Positions 10,174 through 19,682 of a stretch of 64,000 bases of DNA are shown in pieces. The notes under the pieces were generated by a model, which saw nothing but the letters and a program-made list of their open reading frames with translations, did not search any database and was not told where the DNA came from. This DNA comes from Snodgrassella alvi wkB2 (GTDB lineage: Bacteria; Pseudomonadota; Gammaproteobacteria; Burkholderiales; Neisseriaceae). The stretch is taken from the NCBI RefSeq assembly GCF_000600005.1, contig NZ_CP007446.1, positions 894,894-958,893 of the forward strand. The letters are read 5' to 3'. Every line of letters begins with the position of its first letter. The first letter of the stretch is position 1. A program made the position numbers and the translations under genes.

Positions 10174-10884
10174 TCAGGATGCTGTTCTGGTCAGGCTGTC
10201 GATATTATGCTGCTGTAAAGTTTGTTTAATCTGTTTTGCCTGATTCTGACTCAGATTATCAGTCTGAACACGATATTTGATTGTACCGTTCACTTTAGCA
10301 CTATGTACGCTGCTGTTAATTCCCAGCATCACTAGTTTGGCACGCTGGGCATCAGCATCAGTACGGTTGTTATATGAACCGATTTGTAAAAAAACTTTGT
10401 CTTCACTATGCTGCTTTGCTGCTGCACGCTGAGCTTTTTCAATACTACCGTTATTCAGAATTTGTTCCGGAGTTATATCTGTATGACTGACTGGGGGTGC
10501 TTTTCTGGGTGTTTTTTCTGGTGTTTTATGTGGTATGGGTGGTTGTGTTGTCGGTGTGTGTTCAATAGTAATGTCATTTTCAATCCCTCCCATATTGACC
10601 GGTTGTGAAGCTGGTATAGTCTCCGGGGTTTCAACGGTGGTTCCTGAAGACGCAGGAGTATCAGGAGTAAAGATTTGAGAAGATGCTGTTGTACTATTGG
10701 CCGGAGTAAGTATTTCGGGTTGTGGCGGAACAGAAGCAGCGGGATTATCAGGAATTTTAAAATCTGATTTGCTTTTATTCAGGAAGAATAGGATACAGGC
10801 AATGATTAAGGTTGCAAGAAGCAAACCTATTATAAAGCTGACAAGCCCCTTACCTGCCTGACGAAGTGGTGTGTACATATGCAT
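10174..10884 (-). CDS. SPOR domain-containing membrane protein (FtsN-like)
   Basis: A 236-residue bitopic protein. It has a short cytoplasmic N-terminus (M-H-M-Y-T-P-L-R-Q-A-G-K-G-L), one membrane helix (about 15-38) and a long Pro/Thr/Ser-rich periplasmic linker (about 45-150). A C-terminal SPOR domain follows (about 160-233, with F-L-Q-I-G-S-Y and typical A-D-A-Q-R-A-K-L). SPOR domains bind glycan strands lacking stem peptides at the division septum. I chose 10884 because AAAGG lies nine bases upstream. In-frame ATGs further up (to 10965) lack support. It resembles the FtsN-like SPOR proteins next to dsbA in other Neisseriaceae. Confidence 0.85.
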   Translation of the reverse strand: MHMYTPLRQAGKGLVSFIIGLLLATLIIACILFFLNKSKSDFKIPDNPAASVPPQPEILTPANSTTASSQIFTPDTPASSGTTVETPETIPASQPVNMGGIENDITIEHTPTTQPPIPHKTPEKTPRKAPPVSHTDITPEQILNNGSIEKAQRAAAKQHSEDKVFLQIGSYNNRTDADAQRAKLVMLGINSSVHSAKVNGTIKYRVQTDNLSQNQAKQIKQTLQQHNIDSLTRTAS

Positions 10885-10982
10885 GTTAAAAGCCTTTATG
10901 TTTGGCATTATATACGGCAAATTCTGTTCAGAACTGGAAGTTATCTGTATAGATAACATTATCAATTTCAGTTCTGCTGATA

Positions 10983-12479
10983 TTATAAAGCACGGCGGAA
11001 GCTTATGGCGCGTAAAATGTGGCTGGTTTCAACATCATGTATATCATTCATATCTGCTAATGTACGTGCAATACGTAAAATACGATGAAAACTGCGTGCT
11101 GACAGCGACAATTTTTCCATCACACTGGCCAGGGTTTGTTTGGCTTCAGGGGTGATTCGGGCTATATCATCCAGTTCACGGTTGCTCAGTTGAGCATTGA
11201 TTTTACCCTGACGCTGATACTGGCGCGAGCGTGCTGTTTTGACACGCTCACGAATACTGCTGCTGTTTTCACCGTTTGCCTGCTGTAACAAATCACTGGC
11301 AGGTAAACTGGGCACTTCAATGATCAGGTCTATACGGTCAAGCAGCGGACCGGAAATTTTATCACGGTAACGGGTTATGGCTTCGGGTGTACAGCGACAT
11401 GGTTTAACTGGATGTCCGAGATAACCGCAAGGGCAGGGGTTCATTGCTGCTATCAGCTGGAATTTAGCCGGATAAGTAGCCTGACGTGCTGCGCGTGAGA
11501 TATGAATTTCTCCGCTTTCCAGTGGTTCTCGTAAAACTTCAAGAACTTTTCGGTCGAATTCCGGCAGTTCGTCCAAAAATAAAATACCATGATGTGCCAG
11601 TGAAATTTCACCAGGTCGGGGATCGGAGCCACCACCTACTAGTGCAACAGCCGAAGTACTATGATGGGGCGAGCGAAATGGCCGGTTCAGGCGGTATTTT
11701 TGCTGTCCGTGAGGCAACAATGACTGTAATGACCAGACGCTGACGAGTTCTTTGGCTGTAAGTGGCGGTAAGATACCGGGTAGACGCTGTGCTAGCATAG
11801 ATTTACCGGTTCCTGGCGGTCCGGACATGAGGATACTGTGACCGCCGGCTGCGGCGATCTCCAGTGCTAGTCTGGCTGTTTGTTGCCCGCGTACATCGGC
11901 CATATCAGGATAGTTTGTTTCATCAGGCTGTTGTTGTATATGTTGTACATCAACAGGGGAAAGTGGTTGGTCCTGATTAAGATGAGCTGCTACTGCCAAT
12001 AATGTATCAGCGCCATAAACATGCGCATCAGGTAACAGGGCAGTTTGAAAAGCATTATCTGAGGGCAGAATAAATGAACGCTGGTGCTGTCTGGCTGCTT
12101 CTGCCATGGCGATAGCCCCGCGGATAGGCCTGATCTGACCGGACAGGCCAAGTTCTCCGGCCAGTTCATACTGATGTAGATTGGTACCATCAATCTGACC
12201 GGATGCTGCCAGTATGCCGATAGCTATCGGTAAATCAAACCGGCCTGATTCTTTGGGTAAATCAGCGGGTGCCAGATTAACGGTAATTTTTTTAGCCGGA
12301 AAGTCAAAACCGGACTGAATAATAGCCGCTCTTACCCGATCTCTGCTTTCTTTAACTTCTGTATCCGGCAGACCAACAATGCTGAATGCAGGTAAGCCGT
12401 TGGCCAGATGAGCTTCTACCTCTACAAGTGGTGCTGCCATGCCAGCCAGAGCACGACTATAAACAACTGCCCATGACAT
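10983..12479 (-). CDS. comM: YifB/ComM family Mg-chelatase-like AAA+ ATPase
   Basis: A 498-residue protein with an N-terminal Lon-protease-like fold (about 1-165), a central AAA+ Mg-chelatase domain with Walker A S-G-P-P-G-T-G-K-S, and a C-terminal helical domain. In naturally transformable bacteria ComM is a hexameric helicase that extends branch migration during integration of incoming DNA. A cysteine cluster, C-P-C-G-Y-L-G-H-P-x-K-P-C-R-C, sits in the ATPase domain as in the family. The start is supported by AAGGA ten bases upstream. It lies 11 bases downstream of ubiK. Its presence fits a competent neisserial organism. Confidence 0.9.
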   Translation of the reverse strand: MSWAVVYSRALAGMAAPLVEVEAHLANGLPAFSIVGLPDTEVKESRDRVRAAIIQSGFDFPAKKITVNLAPADLPKESGRFDLPIAIGILAASGQIDGTNLHQYELAGELGLSGQIRPIRGAIAMAEAARQHQRSFILPSDNAFQTALLPDAHVYGADTLLAVAAHLNQDQPLSPVDVQHIQQQPDETNYPDMADVRGQQTARLALEIAAAGGHSILMSGPPGTGKSMLAQRLPGILPPLTAKELVSVWSLQSLLPHGQQKYRLNRPFRSPHHSTSAVALVGGGSDPRPGEISLAHHGILFLDELPEFDRKVLEVLREPLESGEIHISRAARQATYPAKFQLIAAMNPCPCGYLGHPVKPCRCTPEAITRYRDKISGPLLDRIDLIIEVPSLPASDLLQQANGENSSSIRERVKTARSRQYQRQGKINAQLSNRELDDIARITPEAKQTLASVMEKLSLSARSFHRILRIARTLADMNDIHDVETSHILRAISFRRAL

Positions 12480-12490
12480 GGCGTAATTCC

Positions 12491-12796
12491 TTAGTCAGAC
12501 AAATCAGTATGATTATCTGTCGGAGCAACCGGATCGGTGGTTTCATGGTTGTTATTATTTTGTGCTAACAACGCTTCCAGCGCGATCACTCTGCTTTCCA
12601 GTTCAGCCAGTTTTTCCCGGGTTTTTAGTAAAACCTGTTGCTGAATATCGAATTCTTCACGTGTAATCAAATCCATCCGGTTAAAAGCACTGCCAAGCAT
12701 GGATTTAACATTTCTTTCCATATCTTTGATGGGACTGTTACTGATGGTATCGCCGAGTTTATCGCTGATGTCTTCAAAAAATTTTTTGCTGATCAT
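12491..12796 (-). CDS. ubiK: Ubiquinone biosynthesis accessory factor UbiK
   Basis: A 101-residue protein of the UbiK/YqiC (BMFP) family. It has an amphipathic N-terminal region (K-K-F-F-E-D-I-S-D-K-L) and a C-terminal coiled coil (about residues 45-80, heptad pattern with L-E-S-R-V-I-A-L-E). The last 20 residues are acidic and Asn-rich. In E. coli UbiK binds UbiJ and supports aerobic ubiquinone synthesis. The start has AAAGGA upstream. It is cotranscribed with comM. Confidence 0.88.
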   Translation of the reverse strand: MISKKFFEDISDKLGDTISNSPIKDMERNVKSMLGSAFNRMDLITREEFDIQQQVLLKTREKLAELESRVIALEALLAQNNNNHETTDPVAPTDNHTDLSD

Positions 12797-12886
12797 GACC
12801 TGAATCCTTTTAATGGCAAGGTAATCAATGTCTGTGATTGTACGGGTGAAACAGTCTGAGATGCAATGCTTATATGCTTGTGCTGT

Positions 12887-13327
12887 TTACGGTGCAGTGA
12901 ATACAATATTGTAATGCTTGCCGTCAACAGTTAAATCACCAAGAAAGTCATTACGTTCGTCAACACATACAGGCAATACGGCACGGTAAGCTGCCCATAC
13001 CCCCTGTCCCTGCGGTTTGAAGTCAGTACGATTAAAACCCAGACTCATATTGCGCATGGTGAAATGTATGCTGATTCGTTTTACAGAAGCAGGTACTTTA
13101 CGCATGCTGATATCAAAAGGTTTGGTGATATCTGCCGGAGGCGTAAACTGAATGACAGCTCCTCCGGGTAATATACAGCCGGTGCGGACATTACAGTTAC
13201 TGAGGGTGCTCAAAGCATCGGTACGGGTGTTATGCCAGAAAACTATGCCAATAATAAGCGGAACAGCTATGATAAAAATAAGTAGTCCGATGATAACAGC
13301 AGTTGATTTTTTTGCGGGCTGATTCAT
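12887..13327 (-). CDS. Membrane-anchored protein of unknown function
   Basis: A 146-residue protein with a Lys-rich start, one strong membrane helix (about 10-30), then an extracytoplasmic domain of about 110 residues. That domain has three cysteines (two in C-N-V-R-T-G-C, one near the end in L-P-V-C-V-D). The domain looks beta-rich. I do not recognise a family beyond a resemblance to single-pass hypothetical proteins of Neisseriaceae. It is followed by ubiK-comM in the same direction and preceded by mutT. Its function is unknown. Confidence 0.7.
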   Translation of the reverse strand: MNQPAKKSTAVIIGLLIFIIAVPLIIGIVFWHNTRTDALSTLSNCNVRTGCILPGGAVIQFTPPADITKPFDISMRKVPASVKRISIHFTMRNMSLGFNRTDFKPQGQGVWAAYRAVLPVCVDERNDFLGDLTVDGKHYNIVFTAP

Positions 13328-13414
13328 GAGATTGGCAGACCAATATAAATTAAGAAAAATTATCCGGTAATTGCAGTACAGGTGGTCGTGAATACACAGA
13401 GGTTGTATTATTTA

Positions 13415-14206
13415 TTATTGTTGTTCCAGTATGATGCCATGAACACCCAGTGTCATCCAGTCTGGCTGTGCAATGAGCTGAGCGTTTGTTTGCTGTAAAA
13501 CCATAACGGGTACAGAGGAAGGCTGATTATGCAGCAGATGAAGCAGCAGCTGAATATCTTCATGCTGGCCAACCGGCCAGATTATCGCCGCAGCTGCTTG
13601 TGCCTGTAGCCACTCTTCACTGTTATGACATATAGTCCAGATAGCGCTGACAGGATGCAGATTCGCCAGTTGCTGCAGCTGATCTGCTGGTGTGTAAATA
13701 ATTGATCCTGCTGCTATTCCTGAGTGGTAAGGGTATATTTTTAAGGCAGGTTCCTGCTTTGCCGCGGTATGAAAACCTGTATTTAAATTTCCGCTCATAT
13801 GAGCAGGAATGGCTAATGCGGCCAGAATAGGTGCATTAGCAGGTAATATGGGGGTAACAGTAAGACAACCTGGCTGCTGCCAGCTCCAGCTTTGCTGTTC
13901 TCGTGCAGTTAGTTGTCCCTGCCACTGATCGGCTGCAATGCGATAAAATTGTAAATGTACGTGGGCATGTTCGTAACGATGAGTTTTGCTTATCCATGGT
14001 GTAGCTGAATTAACGGTTATGCCTAGTTCTTCGGCAAATTCCCGCTGCAATGCCGCCAGCAGACTTTCCCCTGATTCTACTTTACCGCCGGCAAATTCCC
14101 AGTACCCTGCATATGCTTTACCTGCCGGACGTGAACTAAGCAGAAATTCACCGCGCTGGTTATAAAGGACACCGGCAACTACTTCGATGAGATTATCCTG
14201 CGTCAT
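13415..14206 (-). CDS. mutT: NUDIX hydrolase, MutT-like, with a C-terminal extension
   Basis: Residues about 8-130 are a MutT-type NUDIX domain with a perfect box (G-K-V-E-S-G-E, seven residues, R-E-F-A-E-E-L-G-I). The expected activity is hydrolysis of 8-oxo-dGTP to the monophosphate, removing oxidised precursors. The protein is 263 residues, about twice the length of E. coli MutT. The second half (about 150-263) is a divergent domain that may derive from a thiamine-phosphate-synthase-like TIM barrel, as in other long MutT proteins, but I see no clear active-site motifs. The start overlaps the acpS stop by 4 bases, so translation is coupled. Confidence 0.85.
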   Translation of the reverse strand: MTQDNLIEVVAGVLYNQRGEFLLSSRPAGKAYAGYWEFAGGKVESGESLLAALQREFAEELGITVNSATPWISKTHRYEHAHVHLQFYRIAADQWQGQLTAREQQSWSWQQPGCLTVTPILPANAPILAALAIPAHMSGNLNTGFHTAAKQEPALKIYPYHSGIAAGSIIYTPADQLQQLANLHPVSAIWTICHNSEEWLQAQAAAAIIWPVGQHEDIQLLLHLLHNQPSSVPVMVLQQTNAQLIAQPDWMTLGVHGIILEQQ

Positions 14207-14589
14207 TTAGCATACTCTGCTACAGCAAAAGCCACTATGTAGTCGTCTTCATCTGTGAGACTCAGATGGATACGGCCAATGTTTTTTTGTTTGAGCCATT
14301 GTGCTAATGGCTTTTCAACAATAAATTCAGGCCGGCCGAGTTCATTATGACCGATTCCGATATTGCGTAAGGTCACCGGACTGCGCAGACCGGTATGGAC
14401 GGCTTTGGCAAAAGCTTCTTTAGCGGCAAAGCGTTTGGCCAGAAACTGTACAGGATGATTGGCTGAAGGCCACTCTAGTGCTTCAATCCGTGACAGCATT
14501 TTTGCTGCTACGGCATTGGCACCATAGGTTTTACACATTTTGGCAATACGTTCAATTTTAACTAAATCTGTACCTATGCCGTAAATCAT
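14203..14589 (-). CDS. acpS: Holo-[acyl-carrier-protein] synthase
   Basis: Transfers the 4'-phosphopantetheine arm from CoA to apo-ACP, activating fatty acid synthesis. It has 128 residues, the normal size. Both magnesium-site motifs are present: G-I-G-T-D-L-V-K-I at the N-terminus and R-F-A-A-K-E-A-F-A-K in the middle. It sits between pdxJ (upstream, 29 bases) and mutT (downstream, 4-base overlap). The pdxJ-acpS pairing is widespread in proteobacteria. Confidence 0.95.
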   Translation of the reverse strand: MIYGIGTDLVKIERIAKMCKTYGANAVAAKMLSRIEALEWPSANHPVQFLAKRFAAKEAFAKAVHTGLRSPVTLRNIGIGHNELGRPEFIVEKPLAQWLKQKNIGRIHLSLTDEDDYIVAFAVAEYAK

Positions 14590-14618
14590 GTTGTTCCTTT
14601 TGCTGGTAAAAGGTTAGG

Positions 14619-15350
14619 TTAATAAGGAAGGCTGCGTGCACGGAAAATAGTGGTCTTCATTTGTTCAATGGCTTGTGGTAAGCCGATGAAAATAGCCTGA
14701 GCAATCAGGGCATGACCAATATTCAGTTCGTTTATAGCCAGAATTTTAGCAATAGGGGTGACATTGTGAATATTCAGACCATGGCCTGCATTAACAGTTA
14801 TGCCCATTTCACTGGCCTGATGAGCTGCTTCTTCGATTCGTGCCAGCTGCTGCCGGCGCTGATGCATTTCAGGTGCATCTGCATAAGCACCGGTATGCAG
14901 CTCAATAACTGGAGCACCGACTTCCTGACAGGCCTGTATCTGCCGGCTATCTGCATCAATAAACAGTGATACCCGTATCCCCGCAGCTGTCAGTTTCTGG
15001 ACATATTCTGCTACTTTATCCTGTTGTGACAGAACATCCAGTCCGCCTTCTGTGGTGATTTCCTGTCTTTTTTCCGGTACGATACATACGTCGGCAGGCT
15101 GAACAGCCAGAGCGTTGTCAAGCATTTCCGGGGTAAGTGCCATTTCCAGATTAAGACGGGTGCTGATGGCATTTTTTACGGCAAATACATCAGCATCATG
15201 AATATGGCGGCGATCTTCACGTAAATGCATGGTAATCAGATCGGCACCATGTGTTTCGGCAAGCAGTGCTGCTTCCAGCGGGCTGGGATAGATACTGCCG
15301 CGAGCGTTACGTACTGTTGCCACATGATCTATGTTTACGCCAAGTAACAT
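14619..15350 (-). CDS. pdxJ: Pyridoxine 5'-phosphate synthase
   Basis: Condenses 1-deoxyxylulose 5-phosphate with 3-amino-2-oxopropyl phosphate to give pyridoxine 5'-phosphate. The 243-residue TIM barrel starts with [16 protein letters not shown], which holds the catalytic His and the phosphate contacts. [10 protein letters not shown] and the late V-N-A-G-H-G-L-N motif are also present. It heads a pdxJ-acpS-mutT operon. Confidence 0.96.
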   Translation of the reverse strand: MLLGVNIDHVATVRNARGSIYPSPLEAALLAETHGADLITMHLREDRRHIHDADVFAVKNAISTRLNLEMALTPEMLDNALAVQPADVCIVPEKRQEITTEGGLDVLSQQDKVAEYVQKLTAAGIRVSLFIDADSRQIQACQEVGAPVIELHTGAYADAPEMHQRRQQLARIEEAAHQASEMGITVNAGHGLNIHNVTPIAKILAINELNIGHALIAQAIFIGLPQAIEQMKTTIFRARSLPY

Positions 15351-15429
15351 AAGTTTTTACCTAGTGCTGAGTTAAATGGATGTCACGATACTTTACCTTT
15401 TTCCGGCGGTAAAGATAACCGGTTTAACT

Positions 15430-15741
15430 TTATTTATCTGCAAATAAATCGTTGTCAAAAAGGTCTGGATTGTGTTCCGGTGTATCGGTTCGAAGATGGC
15501 AGACCAGATGCAAATCGGTTTTTACCTGACAGCAGCAGGGAAGTATCTCTCCCGGGGCGATAAAGGCCAGCGGCTGTTCTGCATAACTGACCTGCCCGGA
15601 TAGCAGTTTGAGCCGGCATGAACCACAGTAACCGCTGCGACACTGATATTCAACTTCATGTCCGGTACGTTCCAGACCTTCCAGCAGGGTTTCATCCTGC
15701 TGAAGAGTGAATGTTTTGTCGCAGGTGGTGATTAAGCTCAT
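15430..15741 (-). CDS. yfaE: 2Fe-2S ferredoxin-like protein, ribonucleotide reductase maintenance (YfaE)
   Basis: A 103-residue plant-type ferredoxin. Cluster ligands are C-R-S-G-Y-C-G-S-C (C-x4-C-x2-C) near residue 40 and a fourth Cys in the C-C-C-Q segment near residue 70. It lies directly downstream of nrdB in the same direction. In E. coli YfaE delivers electrons to regenerate the diferric-tyrosyl radical of NrdB, and the position here supports that role. The extra cysteines in the C-C-C segment are noted but their role is unclear. Confidence 0.9.
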   Translation of the reverse strand: MSLITTCDKTFTLQQDETLLEGLERTGHEVEYQCRSGYCGSCRLKLLSGQVSYAEQPLAFIAPGEILPCCCQVKTDLHLVCHLRTDTPEHNPDLFDNDLFADK

Positions 15742-15796
15742 TTTAGCTGAAGCTGCTCCGGTAGATTTTGTTGAAAACTGGGTTCAGACAGAAGTT

Positions 15797-16951
15797 TTAA
15801 AGTTCAAAATCGCTTAAGTCGTCTTCATTAAGTTCGGCATCAATCTGACCAACCAGATATGAGCTGACTTCTACTTCCTGTGGTGCTACCTGAACATTGT
15901 CGGAAGATAACCATGCATTAATCCACGGAATGGGATTTTGTTTGGCATGTTCAAAAGCCGGCGGTAAGCCTACAGCCTGCATACGCAGGTTGGTGATATA
16001 TTCGACATACTGACCAAGAATATCTTTGTTCAGACCAATCATGGATCCGTCTTTAAATAAATATTCTGCCCAGTCTTTTTCCTGTATGGCAGCACGACGG
16101 AAAAGCCGGAAACATTCTTCTTCTGTTTCAGCCGCTATCACCGCCATTTCCGGATCATCTGCGCCGGTACGCATCAGGTTAAGCATTTGCTGGGTACCTG
16201 TGAGGTGTAAAGCTTCATCACGGGCAATCAGTTTGATGATTTTGGCATTGCCTTCCATCAGTTCGCGCTCAGCAAAAGCAAAGGAGCATGCAAATGAAAC
16301 ATAAAAGCGGATTGCTTCCAGTACATTGACACACATCAGGCATAAATACAGCTTTTTCTTTAGTTCATGTAAATTGATTACAATGGTTTTACCGTTAATC
16401 TCATGTTCACCTACGCCCAGTAAGTTGTAGTACTGGGTATATTCGATTAAATCGTCGTAGTAACAGGCAATTTCTTCAGCACGGGCAATAATGTGCTTGT
16501 TTTGTACAATATCATCAAACACAACCGAAGGATCATTCACGATATTGCGGATAATGTGAGTGTAACTGCGTGAATGAATGGTTTCAGAAAAAGACCATGT
16601 TTCAATCCATGTTTCCAACTCAGGAATAGATACCAGAGGCAGTAAGGCAACATTAGGACTGCGCCCCTGAATGGAATCAAGCAGGGTCTGATATTTCAGA
16701 TTACTGATAAAAATATGCTTTTCATGCTCTGGTAAATTGGCATAATCGATGCGATCACGCGATACATCTACTTCTTCAGGGCGCCAGAAGAATGAAAGCT
16801 GTTTTTCAATCAGTTTTTCGAATATATCAAATTTCTGCTGGTCATAACGGGCTACATTAACCGGTTGTCCGAAGAACATCGGTTCTGTCAGGGCATTATT
16901 CGGTTTTTGACAGAATGTACTGTAATTCATAGACAGATGTTCACAGGCCAT
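15797..16951 (-). CDS. nrdB: Class Ia ribonucleoside-diphosphate reductase beta subunit
   Basis: Small subunit that holds the diiron site and stable tyrosyl radical and passes the radical to NrdA. It is very close to E. coli NrdB throughout ([33 protein letters not shown]). The C-terminal tail S-D-F-E-L is the NrdA-docking peptide type. The first ATG (16951, AAAGAG upstream) adds seven residues relative to E. coli. The internal ATG at 16930 (M-N-Y-S-T-F) matches the E. coli start and is an alternative. Downstream of nrdA, upstream of yfaE. Confidence 0.96.
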   Translation of the reverse strand: MACEHLSMNYSTFCQKPNNALTEPMFFGQPVNVARYDQQKFDIFEKLIEKQLSFFWRPEEVDVSRDRIDYANLPEHEKHIFISNLKYQTLLDSIQGRSPNVALLPLVSIPELETWIETWSFSETIHSRSYTHIIRNIVNDPSVVFDDIVQNKHIIARAEEIACYYDDLIEYTQYYNLLGVGEHEINGKTIVINLHELKKKLYLCLMCVNVLEAIRFYVSFACSFAFAERELMEGNAKIIKLIARDEALHLTGTQQMLNLMRTGADDPEMAVIAAETEEECFRLFRRAAIQEKDWAEYLFKDGSMIGLNKDILGQYVEYITNLRMQAVGLPPAFEHAKQNPIPWINAWLSSDNVQVAPQEVEVSSYLVGQIDAELNEDDLSDFEL

Positions 16952-17016
16952 GGCGATACTCTTTATTTAATTAATGTAGAAAAAGGAGATAAGGGTGCTG
17001 ATGCACCCTTGTTTAA

Positions 17017-19296
17017 TCAGATTTTGCAAGCACCGCTGGCGCAACCGTCATCCTGAATACTGGTTTGCATATCATCGGCACCATCACGGGTATTCTGGTA
17101 ATACAAAGTTTTCAGACCAAATTTATAGGCTGTCAGCAAATCTTTGATTAATTGCTTCATCGGGACTTTTTGTCCTTCAAAACGCTGCGGATCGTAATTG
17201 GTATTGGCGGATATCGACTGGTCGATAAATTTCTGCATAATACCGACTAAATGCAGATAACCTTCATTATTCGGCATATCCCAGAGCAATTCATACTGGT
17301 TGTGCAGACGTTCGAATTCCGGTACTACCTGTTTAAGAATACCATCTTTGGATGCCTTCACCGATACCAGCCCGCGCGGTGGTTCAATACCGTTTGTAGC
17401 ATTGGCAATCTGGCTGGATGTTTCTGATGGCATGAGTGCCGTCAGGGTGGAATTACGCAGGCCGTGTTTAACTATATCGGCACGCAATGATTCCCAGTCC
17501 AGATGCAGAGGTTCCTGACAGATTTTATCCAGATCTTTTTTGTAAGTATCAATCGGTAATAAACCCTGAGCATAAGTAGTATCGCTGAATTTTGGGCATG
17601 CTCCCAGTTCCTGTGCCAGTTTGACAGAAGCTTTCAGCAGATAATACTGAATGGCTTCAAAAGTCCGGTGGGTAAGGTTTATGGCAGAACCATCACTGTA
17701 TTTAACGCCATTTTTAGCCAGATAGTATGCAAAGTTAATGACACCGATACCTAATGTCCGCCGGTTCATGGTAGCCAGTTCAGCTGCTTTGATAGGGTAG
17801 TTCTGATAATCCAGCAAAGCGTCCAGAGCACGGGTAGCCAGCTCGGCCAGTTCTTCGAGTTCTTCCAGACTTTCCAGTGCACCCAGATTAAATGCTGAAA
17901 GGGTACAGAGAGCTATTTCTCCCTCAGGGTCTTTAATGTCATTCAACGGACGGGTAGGTAAAGCAATTTCCAGACACAGATTTGACTGACGAACCGGAGC
18001 CAGTTTGGGGTCAAACGGGCTGTGGGTATTACAATGGTCGACATTCTGAATGTAAATACGTCCGGTACCGGCACGTTCCTGCATTAATAATGAAAATAAA
18101 TCTACTGCCGGAATACTGCGGCGGTTGATGCTGTTGTCTTTTTCGTATAAAACATAAAGACGTTCGAATTCGTCCTGATCTGCAAAAAATGCATCATATA
18201 ACCCCGGGACATCTGAAGGCGAAAACAGACTGATATTTTCACCTTTAATTAGGCGGGTATACAGCAGGCGATTAATTTGTACACCGTAGTCAAGATGTCG
18301 TACGCGGTTTTCTTCAACTCCGCGGTTGTTTTTCAGTACCAGCAGATTTTCTACTTCCAGATGCCACAAAGGATAGAACAGGGTAGCAGCACCACCGCGG
18401 ACACCGCCTTGTGAGCAGGATTTCACAGCTGCCTGAAACATCTTATAAAATGGAATACAGCCTGTATGCTGTGCCTCTCCGCCACGGATTTCGCTGCCCA
18501 GTGCACGGATCCGGCCAGCATTAATGCCAATGCCTGCGCGCTGAGATACATACTTCACAATTGCACTGGTAGTTGCATTGATGCTATCAAGACTATCATC
18601 ACATTCAATCAGTACGCATGAAGAAAACTGACGGGTCGGGGTGCGAACACCTGACATAATTGGTGTTGGCAGGGAAATTTTAAAAGTACTGATGGCATGA
18701 TAGAATTTTTTTACATAAGTCAGTCTTGTAGCCTGGGGGTAACGGGCGAACAGGCACATTGCTACCAGCATGTATAAAAACTGCGGACTTTCAAAAATTT
18801 GTTTGGTAACACGGTTCTGAACCAGATATTTGCCTTCCAGCTGTTTAACTGCAGCATATGAGAAAGTTAAATCACGGTTATGTTCGATGCAGTCATTCAG
18901 TTCATCAAATTCTGTACGAGAATAATCTTCTAAAATATGTTTATCGTACTTACCTGATTCTGTCAGCTTACTCACATGATCATACAGATGAGGCGGCTCA
19001 AACTGGCCGAAAGCAATTTTACGCAGATGAAAGATAGCTAAGCGGGCTGCCAAATACTGATAATCCGGTGTTTCTGTGGAAATCAGGTCGGCTGCTGCTT
19101 TAATAATGGTCTCGTGAATATCGTCAGTACGAATACCATTATAAAATTGAATGTGTGAGCGCATTTCGACCTGAGATACGGATACATTATCCAGGCCTTC
19201 TGCAGCCCAGGTAACGACCTGATGAATTTTATCCAGATTGATGTCTTCCAAACTACCATTACGTTTGGTTACTTTAAGGTTGGCAACCGCATTCAT
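17017..19296 (-). CDS. nrdA: Class Ia ribonucleoside-diphosphate reductase alpha subunit
   Basis: Large catalytic subunit reducing NDPs to dNDPs. It has 759 residues, the E. coli size, with an N-terminal ATP-cone (about 5-95, K-R-N-G-S-L-E-D-I) for allosteric activity control. The active-site cysteine loop N-L-C-L-E-I-A-L-P and radical-transfer tyrosines near the end (K-T-L-Y-Y-Q-N-T-R) are present. The C-terminal C-A-S-G-A-C-K-I pair accepts electrons from thioredoxin/glutaredoxin. Operon nrdA-nrdB-yfaE. Two NrdR-type boxes lie 46-93 bases upstream. Confidence 0.97.
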   Translation of the reverse strand: MNAVANLKVTKRNGSLEDINLDKIHQVVTWAAEGLDNVSVSQVEMRSHIQFYNGIRTDDIHETIIKAAADLISTETPDYQYLAARLAIFHLRKIAFGQFEPPHLYDHVSKLTESGKYDKHILEDYSRTEFDELNDCIEHNRDLTFSYAAVKQLEGKYLVQNRVTKQIFESPQFLYMLVAMCLFARYPQATRLTYVKKFYHAISTFKISLPTPIMSGVRTPTRQFSSCVLIECDDSLDSINATTSAIVKYVSQRAGIGINAGRIRALGSEIRGGEAQHTGCIPFYKMFQAAVKSCSQGGVRGGAATLFYPLWHLEVENLLVLKNNRGVEENRVRHLDYGVQINRLLYTRLIKGENISLFSPSDVPGLYDAFFADQDEFERLYVLYEKDNSINRRSIPAVDLFSLLMQERAGTGRIYIQNVDHCNTHSPFDPKLAPVRQSNLCLEIALPTRPLNDIKDPEGEIALCTLSAFNLGALESLEELEELAELATRALDALLDYQNYPIKAAELATMNRRTLGIGVINFAYYLAKNGVKYSDGSAINLTHRTFEAIQYYLLKASVKLAQELGACPKFSDTTYAQGLLPIDTYKKDLDKICQEPLHLDWESLRADIVKHGLRNSTLTALMPSETSSQIANATNGIEPPRGLVSVKASKDGILKQVVPEFERLHNQYELLWDMPNNEGYLHLVGIMQKFIDQSISANTNYDPQRFEGQKVPMKQLIKDLLTAYKFGLKTLYYQNTRDGADDMQTSIQDDGCASGACKI
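18428..18438 (+). repeat. DUS-like word GCTGCCTGAAA, copy 1
   Basis: Found inside nrdA on the strand opposite to the gene. The same 11 bases recur at 19654-19664 (minus) and 45624-45634 (plus). Confidence 0.4.
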
Positions 19297-19341
19297 GAGT
19301 TATTCTTTCTAGCATAATTAACGCAGAAAAAAACAGTGCCA

Positions 19342-19389
19342 ACACAAAATGTAGTGGTCAACTGTTATTCCAGACACAATATACTGGTT
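19342..19389 (-). promoter_or_regulatory. Two NrdR boxes upstream of nrdA
   Basis: ACACAAAATGTAGTGG (19342-19357) and ACACAATATACTGGTT (19374-19389) each match the 16-base NrdR consensus ACACwAtATaTwGtgt at about 13 positions. Their starts are 32 bases apart, three helical turns, the usual arrangement. The second overlaps a possible -10 (TATATT on the minus strand, 19378-19383). NrdR would repress nrdAB when dATP is high. Confidence 0.75.
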
Positions 19390-19612
19390 TTTTGCTTTAA
19401 AAAAAAGACTTGTCAAAACTGACTATATCCGCTTCTTGATAATGGTTGGGTTAAGTGAAGTAATGATTTTTGTTGATTGACAAGTAGTTTGCTTTGATTT
19501 GTCTCAATTTGAATAAAATTGTAAAAAAAATTATTAATTTTTTTGTTTTATTAGTTTTTTTATATCAGGGGATAAGTTTATGCTGTATATATCTACATTT
19601 ACAGGAAAAAAG
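19390..19612. other. AT-rich spacer upstream of nrdA
   Basis: About 220 bases with long A- and T-runs (19399-19408, 19523-19560). No gene is visible. It lies between the luxS terminator and the nrdA control region. Confidence 0.5.
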
Positions 19613-19665
19613 AAAAACTGCCTAAAATATAAGCTCAGCACAGCTTCGTTTAATTTCAGGCAGCA
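19613..19665 (-). terminator. luxS terminator containing a DUS-like word
   Basis: On the minus strand CTGCCTGAAA (about 19654-19663) pairs with TTTAGGCAG (19618-19626), with an inner AAGCT/AGCTT stem, followed by TTTTTCTTTTTT. The arm carries GCTGCCTGAAA, which resembles the DNA uptake sequences that often form terminators in Neisseriaceae. Confidence 0.82.
19654..19664 (-). repeat. DUS-like word GCTGCCTGAAA, copy 2
   Basis: It forms one arm of the luxS terminator, a typical place for neisserial uptake sequences. Confidence 0.45.
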
Positions 19666-19682
19666 ATGACAACGATTAATAT

